A DNA stretch of 64,000 nucleotides from Papaver somniferum (taxonomy: Eukaryota > Streptophyta > Magnoliopsida > Ranunculales > Papaveraceae), in NCBI RefSeq assembly GCF_003573695.1, contig NC_039366.1:160088770-160152769 (forward strand). The letters run 5' to 3'. Below the pieces are notes generated by a model. The model was not told where the DNA came from and did not search any database. It worked only from the letters and a program-made list of their open reading frames with translations. Shown here piece by piece: positions 1-10,084 of the stretch. The position numbers were made by a program, and so were the translations under genes. The number at the start of each line of letters is the position of its first letter. Position 1 is the stretch's first letter.

Positions 1-108
1 AAGAAAAGAATAAGTCTGGTATTGAAAATGTTGACAGATCCAGTTAACAGTTGGAAGATAGATGCAAATGAAGACGTCTGGGATGCAATTGCTCAACAAT
101 ATGATTAA
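1..108 (+). CDS. C-terminal end of an unrecognised plus-strand protein (partial)
   Basis: Frame 1 is open from the first base to a TAA at 106-108, giving about 35 residues that include LTDPVNSWKIDANEDVWDAI. The start lies outside the window. It ends about 700 bp from the stop of the minus-strand transposase, so the two genes converge. Maize MuDR also has two convergent genes (mudrA and mudrB), but I see no specific similarity to MURB or to the Ulp1 proteases carried by some plant MULEs. It could be a second gene of MULE-1, a captured host exon or chance. The short length makes the coding call uncertain. Confidence 0.35.
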   Translation, partial: KKRISLVLKMLTDPVNSWKIDANEDVWDAIAQQYD

Positions 109-272
109 GCTGTGTAATGTTATGCATAATGTGTTGGTATGAAGCATGTCTAAACAATTTATATCTTGTTAACTTTCGATTTTTTTATATACTTATATAT
201 CAATGCTTTTTCCAGTGCTTCTTATATATATTTGCTACAATCTTATTTCACAAAAATTAGAAAAACTGTACT
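109..272. other. AT-rich spacer, no gene seen
   Basis: AT-rich sequence between the stop of the plus-strand partial ORF and the palindrome array. It has one isolated ATGCATAA motif near 121-128. It may be 3' untranslated sequence of the partial ORF. Confidence 0.4.
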
Positions 273-632
273 ATCATAATGGATAATAAGTTATGCATCT
301 TCATAAAATAATGCATAACAAGTTATGCATCTTCAAAAATAATGCATAACAAGTTATGCATCTTCAAAAATAATGCATTTTCTATTATGCATTTAAGAAT
401 AAAAATGAATAACGTTATCTTATAAAAATGATGCATAACCCGTTATGCATCTTCATAAAAATAAATGCATAACTTACTATGCATCTTCAAGAAATAATGC
501 ATAATAAGTTATGCATTAGATGCATCTTCAAAAATAAATGCATAACTTACTATGCATCTTCAAGAAATAATACATAATAAGTTATGCATTAGATGCATCT
601 TCAAAAATAATGCATAACTTACTATGCAATAA
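273..632. repeat. Palindromic ATGCATAAC array, distal to the transposase stop
   Basis: Tandem units of roughly 30 bp, each an inverted repeat of the form TGCATAAC-NN-GTTATGCA joined by TCTTCAAAAAT-like linkers. Later units carry CTTACTATGCAT variants. Each unit can form a short hairpin. The array lies just beyond the transposase 3' end and has sister arrays at 1938-2270, 3560-4165, 11412-12215 and 31590-32400. Confidence 0.85.
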
Positions 633-814
633 CATTATCTGATATAAGCAGAAAAGAACAGTGAAAAAAGAATTATTTTTTTTTCATAAAAACCAATACA
701 AAATGAAAAAGTACTTGTTCATAAAATCCCATACAGAAATTAAAATGAAGAAAAATGAATTAGGTTCAAACGTAAAACTAAGCTTGAAGAAACCAACAAG
801 TTAAATTCTCTCCC
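633..814 (-). other. Probable 3' untranslated region of the MULE-1 transposase
   Basis: AT-rich sequence directly downstream of the transposase stop on the minus strand, with A/T runs around 666-740. No ORF or structure beyond that is visible. Assignment as 3' UTR rests on position only. Confidence 0.35.
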
Positions 815-1891
815 TTAACTTCCCTTAGGATGCTTCAACGGCTTCTTGTAGCAGGTAGGATTTGTGCAAGTTTGCTTGTTGTGATGACCAATCTGAAAAC
901 AATTACCACATCGAATAGATCTCCTTGGCGGCTTCTCGTAACTGCTCAAATGTCTATTAGCTGGTGGTCTCCCAGGCGGCCTCCTAACATCAGGCACATC
1001 GATAATCTGATTACCTTCATAAACTTCGGGCCTGTTGTAGTTTGGAATATGATGAATGGCATGGTTGTAGGTATTATTGAAGTATGAAGTAGTGAAATAA
1101 GGTTCAACAAAATCATATGGATTAGAACCAGACATTGTTATCGGAGCAAAAGCATGCACACATGGAAACCCATAGACGCGCCACCTCTGACAGGTACATG
1201 TCTTTAGATCAAGGTTAACACAATGAGAACTCTCCCCGCCCTCCACTTCATAAACATGAGTATCAGACTGTATAACCAGCCAGGTTAAACCCTCATCAAT
1301 AAGAGCCTTCATCTTTACTTCATTCTTCGGTGTGAGAACTGTTATGAAACTTTTACCGGTATTTCTCCTTTCTGACATCATCCTCATCACATCCTTCCTT
1401 ATCTGATCCAGAAGAGCATTAGCAGGGAGCTTCTTATGTACCTTCATCCAACTATTGAAGGATTCAGCAAGAGTAGAAGATGTCCTTCCATACCTACAAC
1501 CCTGAAAAAAGGCATTTGACCATCTCTCGGAGGTATATCTTCAATATAGTTTGCAACCCAACCACAACCAAGACCCCTAATCGTAGCAATGGATTTTGGA
1601 AGCCTTCAGGACTAAGAGCATATACAGCAGCATGAAATGCATCAATAACGGCACCATACCTTTCGTCAGAAGCATTAATAGGTAAGTTCATCTTAAGATG
1701 ATAATAGCAGAAACTATGGAAGGATCCAGGGAAAATAACTGGAATCGATCTCTTTAATCCTTCTGCACGATCGGATAAAAATGTGATTGGCCTTTGATCA
1801 TGATCAACAACATTACTCAAATTCCTCATGAACCATTCCCAGTTATCATTATCTTCAGCAGGTACTAGGGCCATGGCTAGTGGAAAGAACC

Positions 1892-2296
1892 CTGTACAGC
1901 AAGAAAACATGGTTCAGGACTTAAAAAATTATAAAATCAAGCCAACGTATACATAAAGTATGTGCATCTAAATAAAATGATGCATAATGTCTTATGCATC
2001 TAAATAAGATGATGCATAATGTCTTATGCATCTAAAAAAATGATGCATAATGTCTTATGCATTATGCACGTGCATAAATTCCATAACAGAAAAGTGGAAA
2101 TAGTAATGCATAAGGCATTATGCAGCTATAAAAAAATGCATAATGTCTTATGTATCTAAACAAAACTGATGCATAACCAGAAAAGTGAAAAGAGTAATGC
2201 ATAAGATATTATGCATAAAACACTATGAAGCCAAAATAAATAATGCATGAAACATTATGCACATATATAAAAAGGATACATTATCAGAAAACTAAC
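1892..2296 (-). other. Intron of the MULE-1 transposase, filled with palindromic repeats
   Basis: The donor on the minus strand is AATG|GTTAGT at 2297/2296 and the acceptor is TGTACAG|GG at 1892/1891. Splicing joins ...NAEN-G and FFPLAMAL in frame, matching the usual NGxFPLAxA stretch of MULE transposases. Length 405 bp. Most of the intron is an ATGCATAA array (1938-2270). Confidence 0.8.
1938..2270. repeat. Palindromic ATGCATAA array inside the transposase intron
   Basis: Repeated units of the type ATGCATAATGTCTTATGCATCTAAA, about 30 bp each, degenerating towards 2270. This is the same palindrome as in the flanking arrays, with its own linker (TCTAAATAAAATG). The pre-mRNA would carry a row of short hairpins. 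Confidence 0.85.
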
Positions 2297-3436
2297 CATT
2301 TTCAGCATTGATACCGGTTGCAGCCATGAGGCATCCTCTAAATCTCCCTGTAAGAAAGGTAGCATCGACATAAATCATGGGACGAAGGTAACGGTAACCA
2401 CTGATGCATGCCTCGAAAGCAATAAAAAGACGCACAAACTTATTTGAAGGTGCTTCAACTTCTAAATCAGTTAAACTATCCTTGTTCGATTCAGTTTCAT
2501 CCCTTTGAACTTGAAAATCAATACAACTCCCAGGATTTGTGCTGCGAATGGCATCTACATACCATACCAGATGCGAATACGAAATGGCATCATCACCAAA
2601 TATATCCTCATACACTTTCTCTCTTCCATTGTAAGCTTGGTAGTATTTCATATTGATACCGTAGCTATGTTTAAAAAACTTTTTCAAATCAGAAGCTTTG
2701 ATACTCGGATCACTTCTGATTTCTTCCTTGATAAGACTAGAAACAAATTTACTGCTGAGCCTGTGGAAAATCCTTTGACATCCCACACCACAGTGATGAC
2801 TGCTATAATATTTCTTAACCTTAAGCATCCTGTTTTCAACATCAACAGCACAAACCTTATACTCCCAAGGGCAATTTTCTTTAGAGCATTTTGCATAGAA
2901 CCTGCTAGGTTCATTCTTATTATATACAAGAACATTCCCAGACTTTAGCTCGTATTTCTTCACTGCAATACGTACCTCGCTACACCTCCAAAAAAAACTT
3001 TACTAACTTCACCAAGTAATTTATCCCAACCCTCAGTCCTAAGAACCTTGTTAACAGGGACAGAACCATCTTCAAGGAAATTCACCATAGCTTGTTCTGG
3101 TTCAGGTTCTATTAAATGCATACTTGATGAAGCTCTACTACGACTGCTGGAACAATTGAAAGAATTTGAGACAACTTCAACAATTAAATCAAAGCTCTTC
3201 TGACCTTTATAGTGGCAACGAGATACAAAACACTGAAGCAGAAAATCAGAATCAACTCGCAAAAACTTGCTTCCATCATTAAAAGAAAAACTGACATGAT
3301 GATGTAGTAAACGAGTCCACTTCAGGCAAACGGCTGTCTTCAAATTCTCCAGAGTTGAATTGACATCAACATGATGTGCTAAGAATTCACTGAAGTAGTG
3401 AATCACAGGTAGTGCACTAATAACAGGCATTTCACC

Positions 3437-4476
3437 CTGCAAAACACAAAAAGAGAAAAAATCAAACATATCTATCCTGCATGTTGCTTCAGAAAAAAAA
3501 TTCTTACTCAAAATTAAAATATCAAATCAACAACAACAAAGATCAAATTTAAAAAATCAAATCATATCTATCCTGCATAACATCTTAGGAAGATCCAAAA
3601 TTAACTGCATGACCTGTTATGCATTGTTTAGAGTATCTGCATAACTTGTTATGCATAACTGGTTATGCAGTAAAAACAGCTATGCATAACTGCTTATGCA
3701 GTAAGAGCAGCTATGCATAACTGCGTAACTTGTTATGCATAACTGGTTATGCAGTAAAAGCAACTATGCATAACTGCGTAGCTTATTATGCATAACTGCT
3801 TATGCAGTAAAAGCAACTATGCTGAACTGCGTAGCCTATTATGCATAACTGGTTATGCAGTAAAAGCAAACATGGTGAACTGCATAACTTATTATGCATA
3901 ACTGCTTATGCAGTTAAAATACAAACATTGTTTAACTGCATAACATCTTATGCAGATCCAAAAATAACTGCATGACCTTTTATGCATTATTTAGAGTATC
4001 TGCTTAACTTGTTATGCATATAAAAAGCCTTATTATATTGTTTAAGCATACCCTGCATCACACATTATTTAACTGCATAACATCTTATGCAGATCCAACA
4101 TTGACTGCATGACAAGTTATGCATTGTTTAGAGTATCTGCATAACCTGTTATGCATATAAAGTTATGCCTTCCCTGATGAGTGTTATTAAATCATGTTGC
4201 AGTTTTAGGAGAACTTTAGAGATGAGTACAGTGCAATGGAGTTGGAACTCTGTGAAATCGAAACTAAAAGATTGAATCGAAAAGATCTGCATTGATCGTA
4301 AATTCAAAAACAAGCTTAAAATATCTAAAAATCCATTCGAAAACCTAAATTAAACTCTGTAACTTAAAATAATAGATCATAATCTTAAAGAAACTAAAAC
4401 CTAGAATCGAATCAAGATTAAACAAGATCAGAATCAAAGTTAAACAAGATCAGAATCAAAGATAAAACGAACGAAC
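3437..4476 (-). other. Probable 5' UTR intron of the MULE-1 transposase
   Basis: Minus-strand donor CTCAG|GTTCGT at 4477/4476 and acceptor TTTTGCAG|GG at 3437/3436, six bases before the ATG at 3430. It would be 1040 bp. The upstream exon (about 4477-4650) is CT/GA-rich like a plant leader. Splice sites are read by eye only. Confidence 0.5.
3560..4165. repeat. Palindromic TGCATAAC array in the 5' intron
   Basis: At least ten units with TGCATAAC...GTTATGCA cores. Two linker types alternate: GTAAAAGCAACTATGCATAACTG, and longer units with CATCTTATGCAGATCCAAAA. Units of both types recur in order (near 3590, 3955 and 4085), which points to higher-order duplication. Confidence 0.85.
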
Positions 4477-4790
4477 CTGAGCTTGAATTTCAGATTATCT
4501 TTGCTGAGTAAATTGAATCTCTCAATCAGCTCCTTCGCAACTCTCGATAATTCAATACTTCAGCTCTCGCTCCGGCTCTATCTCAATCTCTCAGAACAAA
4601 ATCTCAATACAAAATCTCAAAACATCAAGTGAGGTTAAACTTGGAAATAAAATAAAAAGAAAACTGAATTTTGAAAATTTTGGGTTTCGGCAGAATTTAT
4701 ACACCGATTTTGGGTGCACGTGTGAACTTTTACACGCGTGGGTTTGACAGTGGTGGAAGGTGAGAAAATGGGTGTGGCTGTAGTTTTCAC
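4477..4790 (-). promoter_or_regulatory. Leader exon, promoter and right terminus of MULE-1
   Basis: 4477 to about 4650 looks like a pyrimidine/purine-rich leader. 4680-4790 is the terminal domain shared with MULE-2 (13670-13758) and MULE-3 (33730-33840): each contains GGGTGCRCG, then a GTGGRTTT block, then TAGTTYTCAC as the last bases. In MuDR the TIR carries both the transposase binding site and the promoter; the same is inferred here. Confidence 0.5.
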
Positions 4791-5280
4791 ATTTAAAAAA
4801 CTATTAACATATATAGGTTTTGAAAGTGCTTTTGGAAAAATAAAAGCATTACCAAATCCAGCCTAAGTGTCGTTTAAAAGATAAGCCTAGTGCATTGTGA
4901 AATTATCACGATAAGCCTTGCGCATCAACTTTTGACTGACTAAACATCTTATACTGTAATTGAATTTAGTATCATTTCATCCGACGGACACCGCTGCTAT
5001 ATTTTCAATTGGGAGAAATAAGATGTAAAAAATATCTATGTAATACTTTTTTTGAATAACACGATGATCAAACTTTTTTTAATAGGACGATCATCAAACT
5101 AATCATCACGGTTTTTGATGATTCATCCTTCTAAACTAAATAACTATATTTTAGGAGATTTTAGATATGATATATATTTTCTTTCTTTTTCTAAAATTAA
5201 AGATTAGATTTAGATAAAAGAAAAACTAAATTTATTAAGTAGAAAACGTCCCTTTTGAAATAACCAATAGGGTTGTTTTG
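4791..5280. other. Gene-free AT-rich stretch
   Basis: I see no gene or clear repeat. It begins with the putative target-site copy of MULE-1 and consists of short AT-rich runs. Confidence 0.5.
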
Positions 5281-5315
5281 TTTTGTGCACACTCTTTAAA
5301 GGAGTGTGCACAAAA
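5281..5315. repeat. Perfect 14-bp stem inverted repeat
   Basis: TTTTGTGCACACTC (5281-5294) is followed by a 7-base loop and its exact complement (5302-5315). It sits just outside the TIR-bordered element that follows. It is not obviously a terminator or the end of a known element. Confidence 0.7.
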
Positions 5316-5982
5316 TTGGACTCCACTTTATGTTTATCGGTTCAAAACTAGTCATAAAACACCAAGGTGACCAAATTAGTGATACAAAAACTCCAACCAT
5401 ATGTTGAGAGTTATAAGAACTCCATTTCCCCAAAAAGTAATACAAAAACTCCAAATCCAAAATAATAATCTAAATTAGATCTTTTTCTAATTCAGAAATA
5501 CCAGGCTTACCCTTTTTTATGCTTTTCTTTGTACGAGATATTAATTCCCCAATCTCTCTTAAACTCTCAAACCACCACTGAAACCAGTACCGCGTCTATA
5601 TCTTTCATTAACACCATCGCCGCCTCCTTCACCAACAGCAACACCTCAACCTCCTACTCTTGCACCACTACTAAACCCACTGCAATATCCTGATCCTCCA
5701 CCAAAATCACCTCCACAACTCCTCTTCCTACCATTACACCTCAATCAAACCCATTTCCATGTCCTTATCTACAAGCAAATTCGAAATACATATCTCGATT
5801 CAACGAAGATTGGGTATTAATTTTTTGAGTTAAATCGATTTGTATCAATGATGATGACGGTGGTGGTACTCCAAATCATATAATTTTACTGAACCTCCTA
5901 ATCCTCCTCTTCCGATCCAACCTTCAATTTCTGACCATCTCCGAGAATCACTAAACAAAAAGTTGAATCACAATGATGATAT

Positions 5983-6006
5983 ATCATTATCATCATCATC
6001 ATCATC
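5983..6006. repeat. (TCA)n microsatellite
   Basis: Run of TCA/ATC triplets inside the captured-sequence region. It encodes only low-complexity histidine in one frame and is not treated as a gene. Confidence 0.8.
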
Positions 6007-6009
6007 TAT

Positions 6010-7110
6010 TGTTTGATTTGAAGAAATTTCACCTCAACCTCAACTATTACAAGAGGTGCGTATTTCATTTTAGGGTTTTTTTGTATCTAATTTCCAACCA
6101 GAATCTGATTTCTAAAGAATTTGGTTTTAATTTTATGAATATCAGCTTTCAAAAGATTAACATCGGTATGAATACCTGATGGTGCTGGAATTCGGCCTCT
6201 TGTATGGAAGGTAAGCAGTTTTCTTTTGATTTTTTAGGTTAAAAATTGAATGAATTTTGAGTTGGGTTTTTACAACAATTAAGGTAAATAAAAATGAATT
6301 TTATCTATTTATATGAGAAGAAATGTTTTGTTGTAAATGTAGTTGGAGATGTGTTGAGATCATATGAAACAACAACTGCATCACTAGTGTGGTCTGATGA
6401 GGTTTACAAGCGAAGCGAAGTGAAGATTTAGTCATGTATGGGTAGACCTTATAGTCATATGGAGATGTATTTTGCCTATTTGACTGTTCTGAATGGGATT
6501 TCTGTATATAACTCTTCTGCTATTTAGATTTATGATGTATTTAAATTCTATTTTCTTTATATTTGCTCCAAACTTATACAACGGTATATAGAATGTGGAA
6601 CAGACTTCCACCTAATGTTGCTAGCAACTAGTAACCATAGGTAGGGAGAACATGGATGCACTAATCCACTGGATACGTGCTATTGTTGAGGTGAATGGTA
6701 TTGTAAAATGGTGAATAGGATGTGGGACGAGATGGAGCCTAGTAACTATGAGTGTTTTCTAGCAGGTTCAAATGTGTAGAAACTTTTTATTCTCATCGTG
6801 GAAATCCAAAATTGGTTTTTGCGCAGTTTTTTCTTCCTGATTAGTGTTTTTTTTGGTGCAGCATATGTTTAGTTGCAGTCCTCAACGTGTGGCTGCTTGT
6901 TAGTTATGTGTTTACCAAGTTGAGTGATTCATTAATAGATACTTGTGAAATGATTTGTTTGTTTCAATAGTTGAGACCTCTGTGTGTGTCCATGCCTTAC
7001 AATATTTGTGCGAGTTTCAAGTTATTTTTTTTATAAACCAACACAGGTTATTGGTATTGGTGTGGTCAAACATAATGAATCATAGTTTGCAATTTTTCTT
7101 GCAGTTGAAT
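6010..7110. other. Exon/intron-like sequence without a recognised gene
   Basis: Contains pieces that look like captured exons, such as an open stretch ending in GGTAAGC near 6210 and a short open frame at about 6345-6432 (LRSYETTTASLVWSDEVYK). I do not recognise a family, and no continuous gene model can be built. Confidence 0.3.
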
Positions 7111-7116
7111 TCTGAC

Positions 7117-7203
7117 GAAACCAATTACGGTTTCATCCTATTTATGATGAAACCGAAAATTGGTTCCATCGTATTTATGATGAAACCATAATTGGTTCCA
7201 TCT
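7117..7203. repeat. GGTTTCATC / GATGAAACC inverted-repeat cluster (copy 1)
   Basis: Alternating GGTTTCATCCTATTTATGATGAAACC-type units. The same motif returns at 8805-8930, so the fucosyltransferase fragment is bracketed by the two clusters. Confidence 0.7.
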
Positions 7204-7346
7204 AATCTTGTCCTTACTTAAATTGAATTTTTTTTATGAGTTTGAATTGTTGTTGTGCTTGATAATGGATTAGATGTATGCTAGGATTTGTTACATGAAA
7301 TTGAAGAAAGGGCCTGAAAATGGTTAGTTTTTGTATGTGCATATAG

Positions 7347-8146
7347 GCTCAGGAGTGGGATACTTGCTCTGTTGGATGTCATTTTGGACATAAAAGTGGA
7401 GATGATAAGACGCCGGATGCTTCATTTGGTCAACCTGGTAATGGAGTGCCTGGGATTCTTCGGACAGTGGAGTCATCGCATTATTATTCAGAGAATAACG
7501 TTGCTCCGGCACGAGAGTGGGTAAGCACAATCCAAAATGTATTTTTAGAAATAAGATTGATGCACTAGCTAGTCTTGTTAGTTTGATAGTTCAGACTTTA
7601 GACGATGAAAATTTGCAAGATTGTGGATATATGTGAGGCGCTGAATTAGAAGTAATCTCCTTTGTGACTTGATAACCGTTCCAGTAAGCATTAAATGAAC
7701 ACTGCTAAATTGAAAATATCTATTTAGCGTTCACAGGCATCCCTACAAGTCTTAATTTTAGGCTACAAAAGTTAACCTTAGCACATCATAATGAAACTAC
7801 TGGCGAGTAACCATCTTTGACATCAACTGTGTCTTATTGTTGTTACCACTCCAGAACTATCAAGAGTTGCTAAAGACTAACGTTTGTTATAATTTCTTTT
7901 GTATTAGGAAAGGGTTTAAAGTTGTAATGACAACTAGTCTCTCATCAGATGTTCCTGTTGGTTATTTTTCGTGGGCTGAGTATGACATTATGGCACCCTT
8001 ACAACCAGAGATAGAAAAGGCCCTTGCGTCTGCCTTCATTTCCGACTGTGGTGCCCGAAACTTCCTTTTGCAGGCCCTTGAGATGCTTGAGAAGTCAAAT
8101 ATTCCAATACATTCCTATAGTGGTTGCCATCGGAACCGTAATGGAG
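7347..8146 (+). pseudogene. Captured fragment of a plant alpha-1,3-fucosyltransferase gene (two exons and one intron)
   Basis: Plant core alpha-1,3-fucosyltransferases (FUT11/FUT12 type, GT10 family) add fucose to N-glycans in the Golgi. Exon A (7347-7520) reads AQEWDTCSVGCHFG...ESSHYYSENNVAPAR. Exon B (7908-8146) reads MTTSLSS, then [36 protein letters not shown] and [12 protein letters not shown], which are hallmark segments of the catalytic domain. A GT..AG intron (7521-7907) separates them, and a donor follows at 8147. The N-terminal anchor exon and the downstream acceptor-site exons are missing. The join of A to B is out of phase by one base. It is a fragment inside a mobile element and cannot make the enzyme. 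Recognition of the family is strong; the subgroup is inferred. Confidence 0.85.
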
Positions 8147-8804
8147 GTAGAAATCATACATATTACTCTGTATATCGTATCCCATTTTGGTGCCTTATTT
8201 TGAAACTTTTGTCCAGCTCCTAGGTGGGGTTTATAAAATCATGTTAGAATTATATGCTTAGTATTGTCTGGTTGGCTTGTGAAGAGTTTTTAATTCTATT
8301 AGAGACATAGACCACAAAAGTTTAATTTAGCAACTCCGTAAGTGCATGCTACAGTTACAACATTTATATTATTATTCGACAACCTAGCATGTATCTTCTA
8401 TTGCCTGTTGTTGCTAATAGATAATAGTTTGTTGAGGCTCTTGACGACTAAAATAGGATACCTGTTTTTAGCAATAAACTTTGCACCTGCAATGTCAAAT
8501 CTCTTGATATATAGTGGTCATGTTTGCTTAACTATTCACCAATCACGTCAAGCTTTCTAGATGTTCATATGGGTATCTTTTGTTATTCATAGTGTACAAT
8601 TAAATAATAAACTTTCTAGGACATATAAGTTAGTAGACAAGGAAACTTTTTTTAGGTGATCAACTTGATTTTCGATTGGTGATCAACTTGATTTTGGATT
8701 GTCTATTGAGAATTTACTTTTTGTTCATTCTTGAGTATTTAAGTTGTATCACTGCTTGCTAACATTAATTCACTTTGTTGCAGGATGACACTCGGTTCGC
8801 ACCA
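8147..8804 (+). other. Sequence downstream of the captured exon, no further exon seen
   Basis: Starts with the donor GTAGAAATC, so it is probably captured intron. It has a short direct duplication of GTGATCAACTTGATTTT near 8656-8694. No later fucosyltransferase exon is found. Confidence 0.4.
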
Positions 8805-8930
8805 ATTATGGTTTCATCTTATTTATGATGAAACTAAAACCAGTTTCATCGTATTTATGATGAAACCAAAACCGGTTTATGATAAAACCAAAACCGGTTT
8901 ATGATGAAACCAAATTTGGTTTCATCTAAT
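8805..8930. repeat. GGTTTCATC / GATGAAACC inverted-repeat cluster (copy 2)
   Basis: Units such as TTTATGATGAAACCAAAAC and CGGTTTATGATGAAACC, several times in a row, leading directly into the GGT-rich block. Confidence 0.75.
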
Positions 8931-8932
8931 TT

Positions 8933-9297
8933 TTGGTCGGTGGTGGTGGACGGTCGTGGTGCTTGTGGCGGTGGTGCTGGTTTTGGGCGGTGGTCGGCGG
9001 TGGTGGTCGGCGGTGGTGGTCAGCGGCGGCGGTGGTGGCCGGTGGTCGATGGCGGAGGTGGTGGTTGGCTGCGGCGGTGGTCGGTGGCGGCGCCTGTGGG
9101 CGGTGGTGGTGCCGGTGGCGGTGCGGCATGTGTTGGCGGTGGTGGTGATTTTGGTCGGTGGCGGCGATGTGTGGTGGTCGGTGGCGGCGGCGATGTGTGG
9201 TGGTCGGTGGCGGCGGCGCCAGTGGTGGTGGTTGCGGCGGTGGCGGTCAGTGGTAGTGGCACGGTGGTGGTGCTGCTGTGGTGTGTTGTTGTGAGAA
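8933..9297. repeat. GGT/GGC-rich low-complexity block
   Basis: About 365 bp of (GGTGGT/GGCGGC)n-type sequence, far more GC-rich than its surroundings. Open frames of Gly/Trp/Val or His/Pro exist on both strands, but they follow from the simple repeat. The G-rich strand has many GG runs and could form G-quadruplexes. It may derive from the 5' part of a glycine-rich-protein gene or be an expanded microsatellite. Confidence 0.85.
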
Positions 9298-9566
9298 TAT
9301 AATAAAAATTAAAGATGGAGTTGATTTTTAGGTTTTTTTGGGTGATTTAAATTAGAAGGGTAATATTGACAGTTTATGTTAAATGCGGTTTTTGTGAATA
9401 GTTTGTTTTATTGGAGTTTTTGTACATAAATAGTGACACCTATGGGATTATAACTCGGGGCCTGTTATCAGTTTATGCTCTTGCGGAATCCAAGGATAAA
9501 GGTAAACCTTAGTTAAAAGCTATGTAACACTGATGAAATGGATAACTGTTGCCCCTGGATCAAAGA

Positions 9567-9646
9567 GCGAGCACACTCAAAACAGAGATACAACTAAATC
9601 TAACACGCGAGCACACTCAAAACAGAGATACAACTAAATCTAACAC
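9567..9646. repeat. Perfect 2 x 40-bp tandem repeat
   Basis: Two identical adjacent copies (9567-9606 and 9607-9646) starting GCGAGCACACTC. No gene overlaps it. Confidence 0.9.
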
Positions 9647-10084
9647 CTAATCCAATGGATTTGATGGTGGACAAATAGAAGAACATATTCTTTAATGATC
9701 TTTCCACCTCACTATGTTTTTCCTTTTATGTTTGTGGTTTTGCTTTGAGAGAGAAAAGGGGCTGGTGTTGTGTGATATCTATCCACAAATAGTCTAGTCT
9801 TGAGGGAATCTCTTACTAACTTCAATGCAATATGGGTACCTTTAAAAAGCTGTATGTCCTCTTCTCCACTACCGGCCATCGCTCTCTCACTCTCTCGGAT
9901 CAGTAAAGGAGAGAGCATATTTATGGGTATGTGTTGCTTATCACAGCTTAGTATAGTGGATTAAGCGAAGAACACTGATAGTCAAGTCAATATATTCTCT
10001 TCTTCTTTAGGTCCATGTCACATTTTGAAATTAGTCAAACCTTCACAAAATTATTTGTTTCATTCTATCATGTTATGTGTACAG
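9647..10084. other. Gene-free stretch
   Basis: I see no gene here. A 67-residue open frame on the minus strand (9712-9918) lies over CTCTCT-rich sequence and has no recognisable domain. Confidence 0.4.

Larger units (their letters stand above)
815..3430 (-). pseudogene. MURA-type Mutator transposase, broken by three small frameshifts
   Basis: Cut-and-paste transposase acting on Mutator termini. In order on the minus strand: an N-terminal region from an ATG at 3430-3428, six bases after a splice acceptor; a MuDR-type C2HC DNA-binding domain (about 2960-2740, CSKENCPWEYKV...HHCG); the DDE core with first Asp in YVDATFLTGRF (about 2350-2375), second Asp in FLSDRAEGL (about 1770-1795) and Glu in TLAESFNSWMK (about 1460-1475); a SWIM finger CTCQRWRVYGFPCVHA (about 1150-1200); and a CCHC-like knuckle CGNCFQIGHHNKQTC (about 850-920). 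An intron at 1892-2296 (GT..AG) joins in frame. The reading frame shifts near 2960-3000, 1590-1600 and 1520-1533, each consistent with a single-base indel. All hallmark motifs survive, so the damage is either recent or a sequencing/assembly error. Confidence 0.9.
1..4790 (-). mobile_element. MULE-1: Mutator-like transposon, right part only
   Basis: The element encodes a MURA-type transposase on the minus strand. Its right end at 4790 reads TAGTTTTCAC, which inverted is GTGAAAACTACAGCCACACC, the same terminus as MULE-2 and MULE-3. The nine bases outside it (4791-4799, ATTTAAAAA) would be the target duplication, but the left end is not recognised here and is probably before base 1. It shares palindromic ATGCATAAC arrays with the two smaller elements. 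It is the only one of the three with transposase sequence, so it or an intact sister is the likely source of mobility for the family. Confidence 0.8.
5340..9470. mobile_element. TIR-bordered non-autonomous element carrying a fucosyltransferase gene fragment
   Basis: The left border (about 5353-5450) contains GTCATAAAACACCAAGGTGA and GTTATAAGAACTCC, both leading to the motif ATACAAAAACTCCAA. The inverted right border (9470 back to about 9390) reads GTTATAATCCCATAGGTGTC, then TGTACAAAAACTCCAA. The left border appears duplicated. Exact ends and target duplication could not be fixed. No transposase is visible. Inside are exon-like pieces, the fucosyltransferase fragment, GGTTTCATC repeats and a GGT-rich block. 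This is the layout of a gene-capturing (Pack-type) DNA transposon, although the superfamily is not proven. Confidence 0.5.

Noticed and set aside
273..632. Regular short palindromic repeats resembling a CRISPR array
   Set aside because: Linkers are themselves repeated, there is no cas gene, the DNA is plant nuclear sequence and the same dyads fill introns of a transposase.
8901..9302. Long open frames of Gly/Trp/Val and His/Pro on both strands
   Set aside because: They follow directly from the GGT/GGC simple repeat and exist in several frames at once.
5340..9470. A 9-bp target duplication for the fucosyltransferase-bearing element
   Set aside because: Candidate flanks TGTTTATC (left) and TGTTATCA (right) agree only with an indel, so neither the duplication nor the superfamily is claimed.
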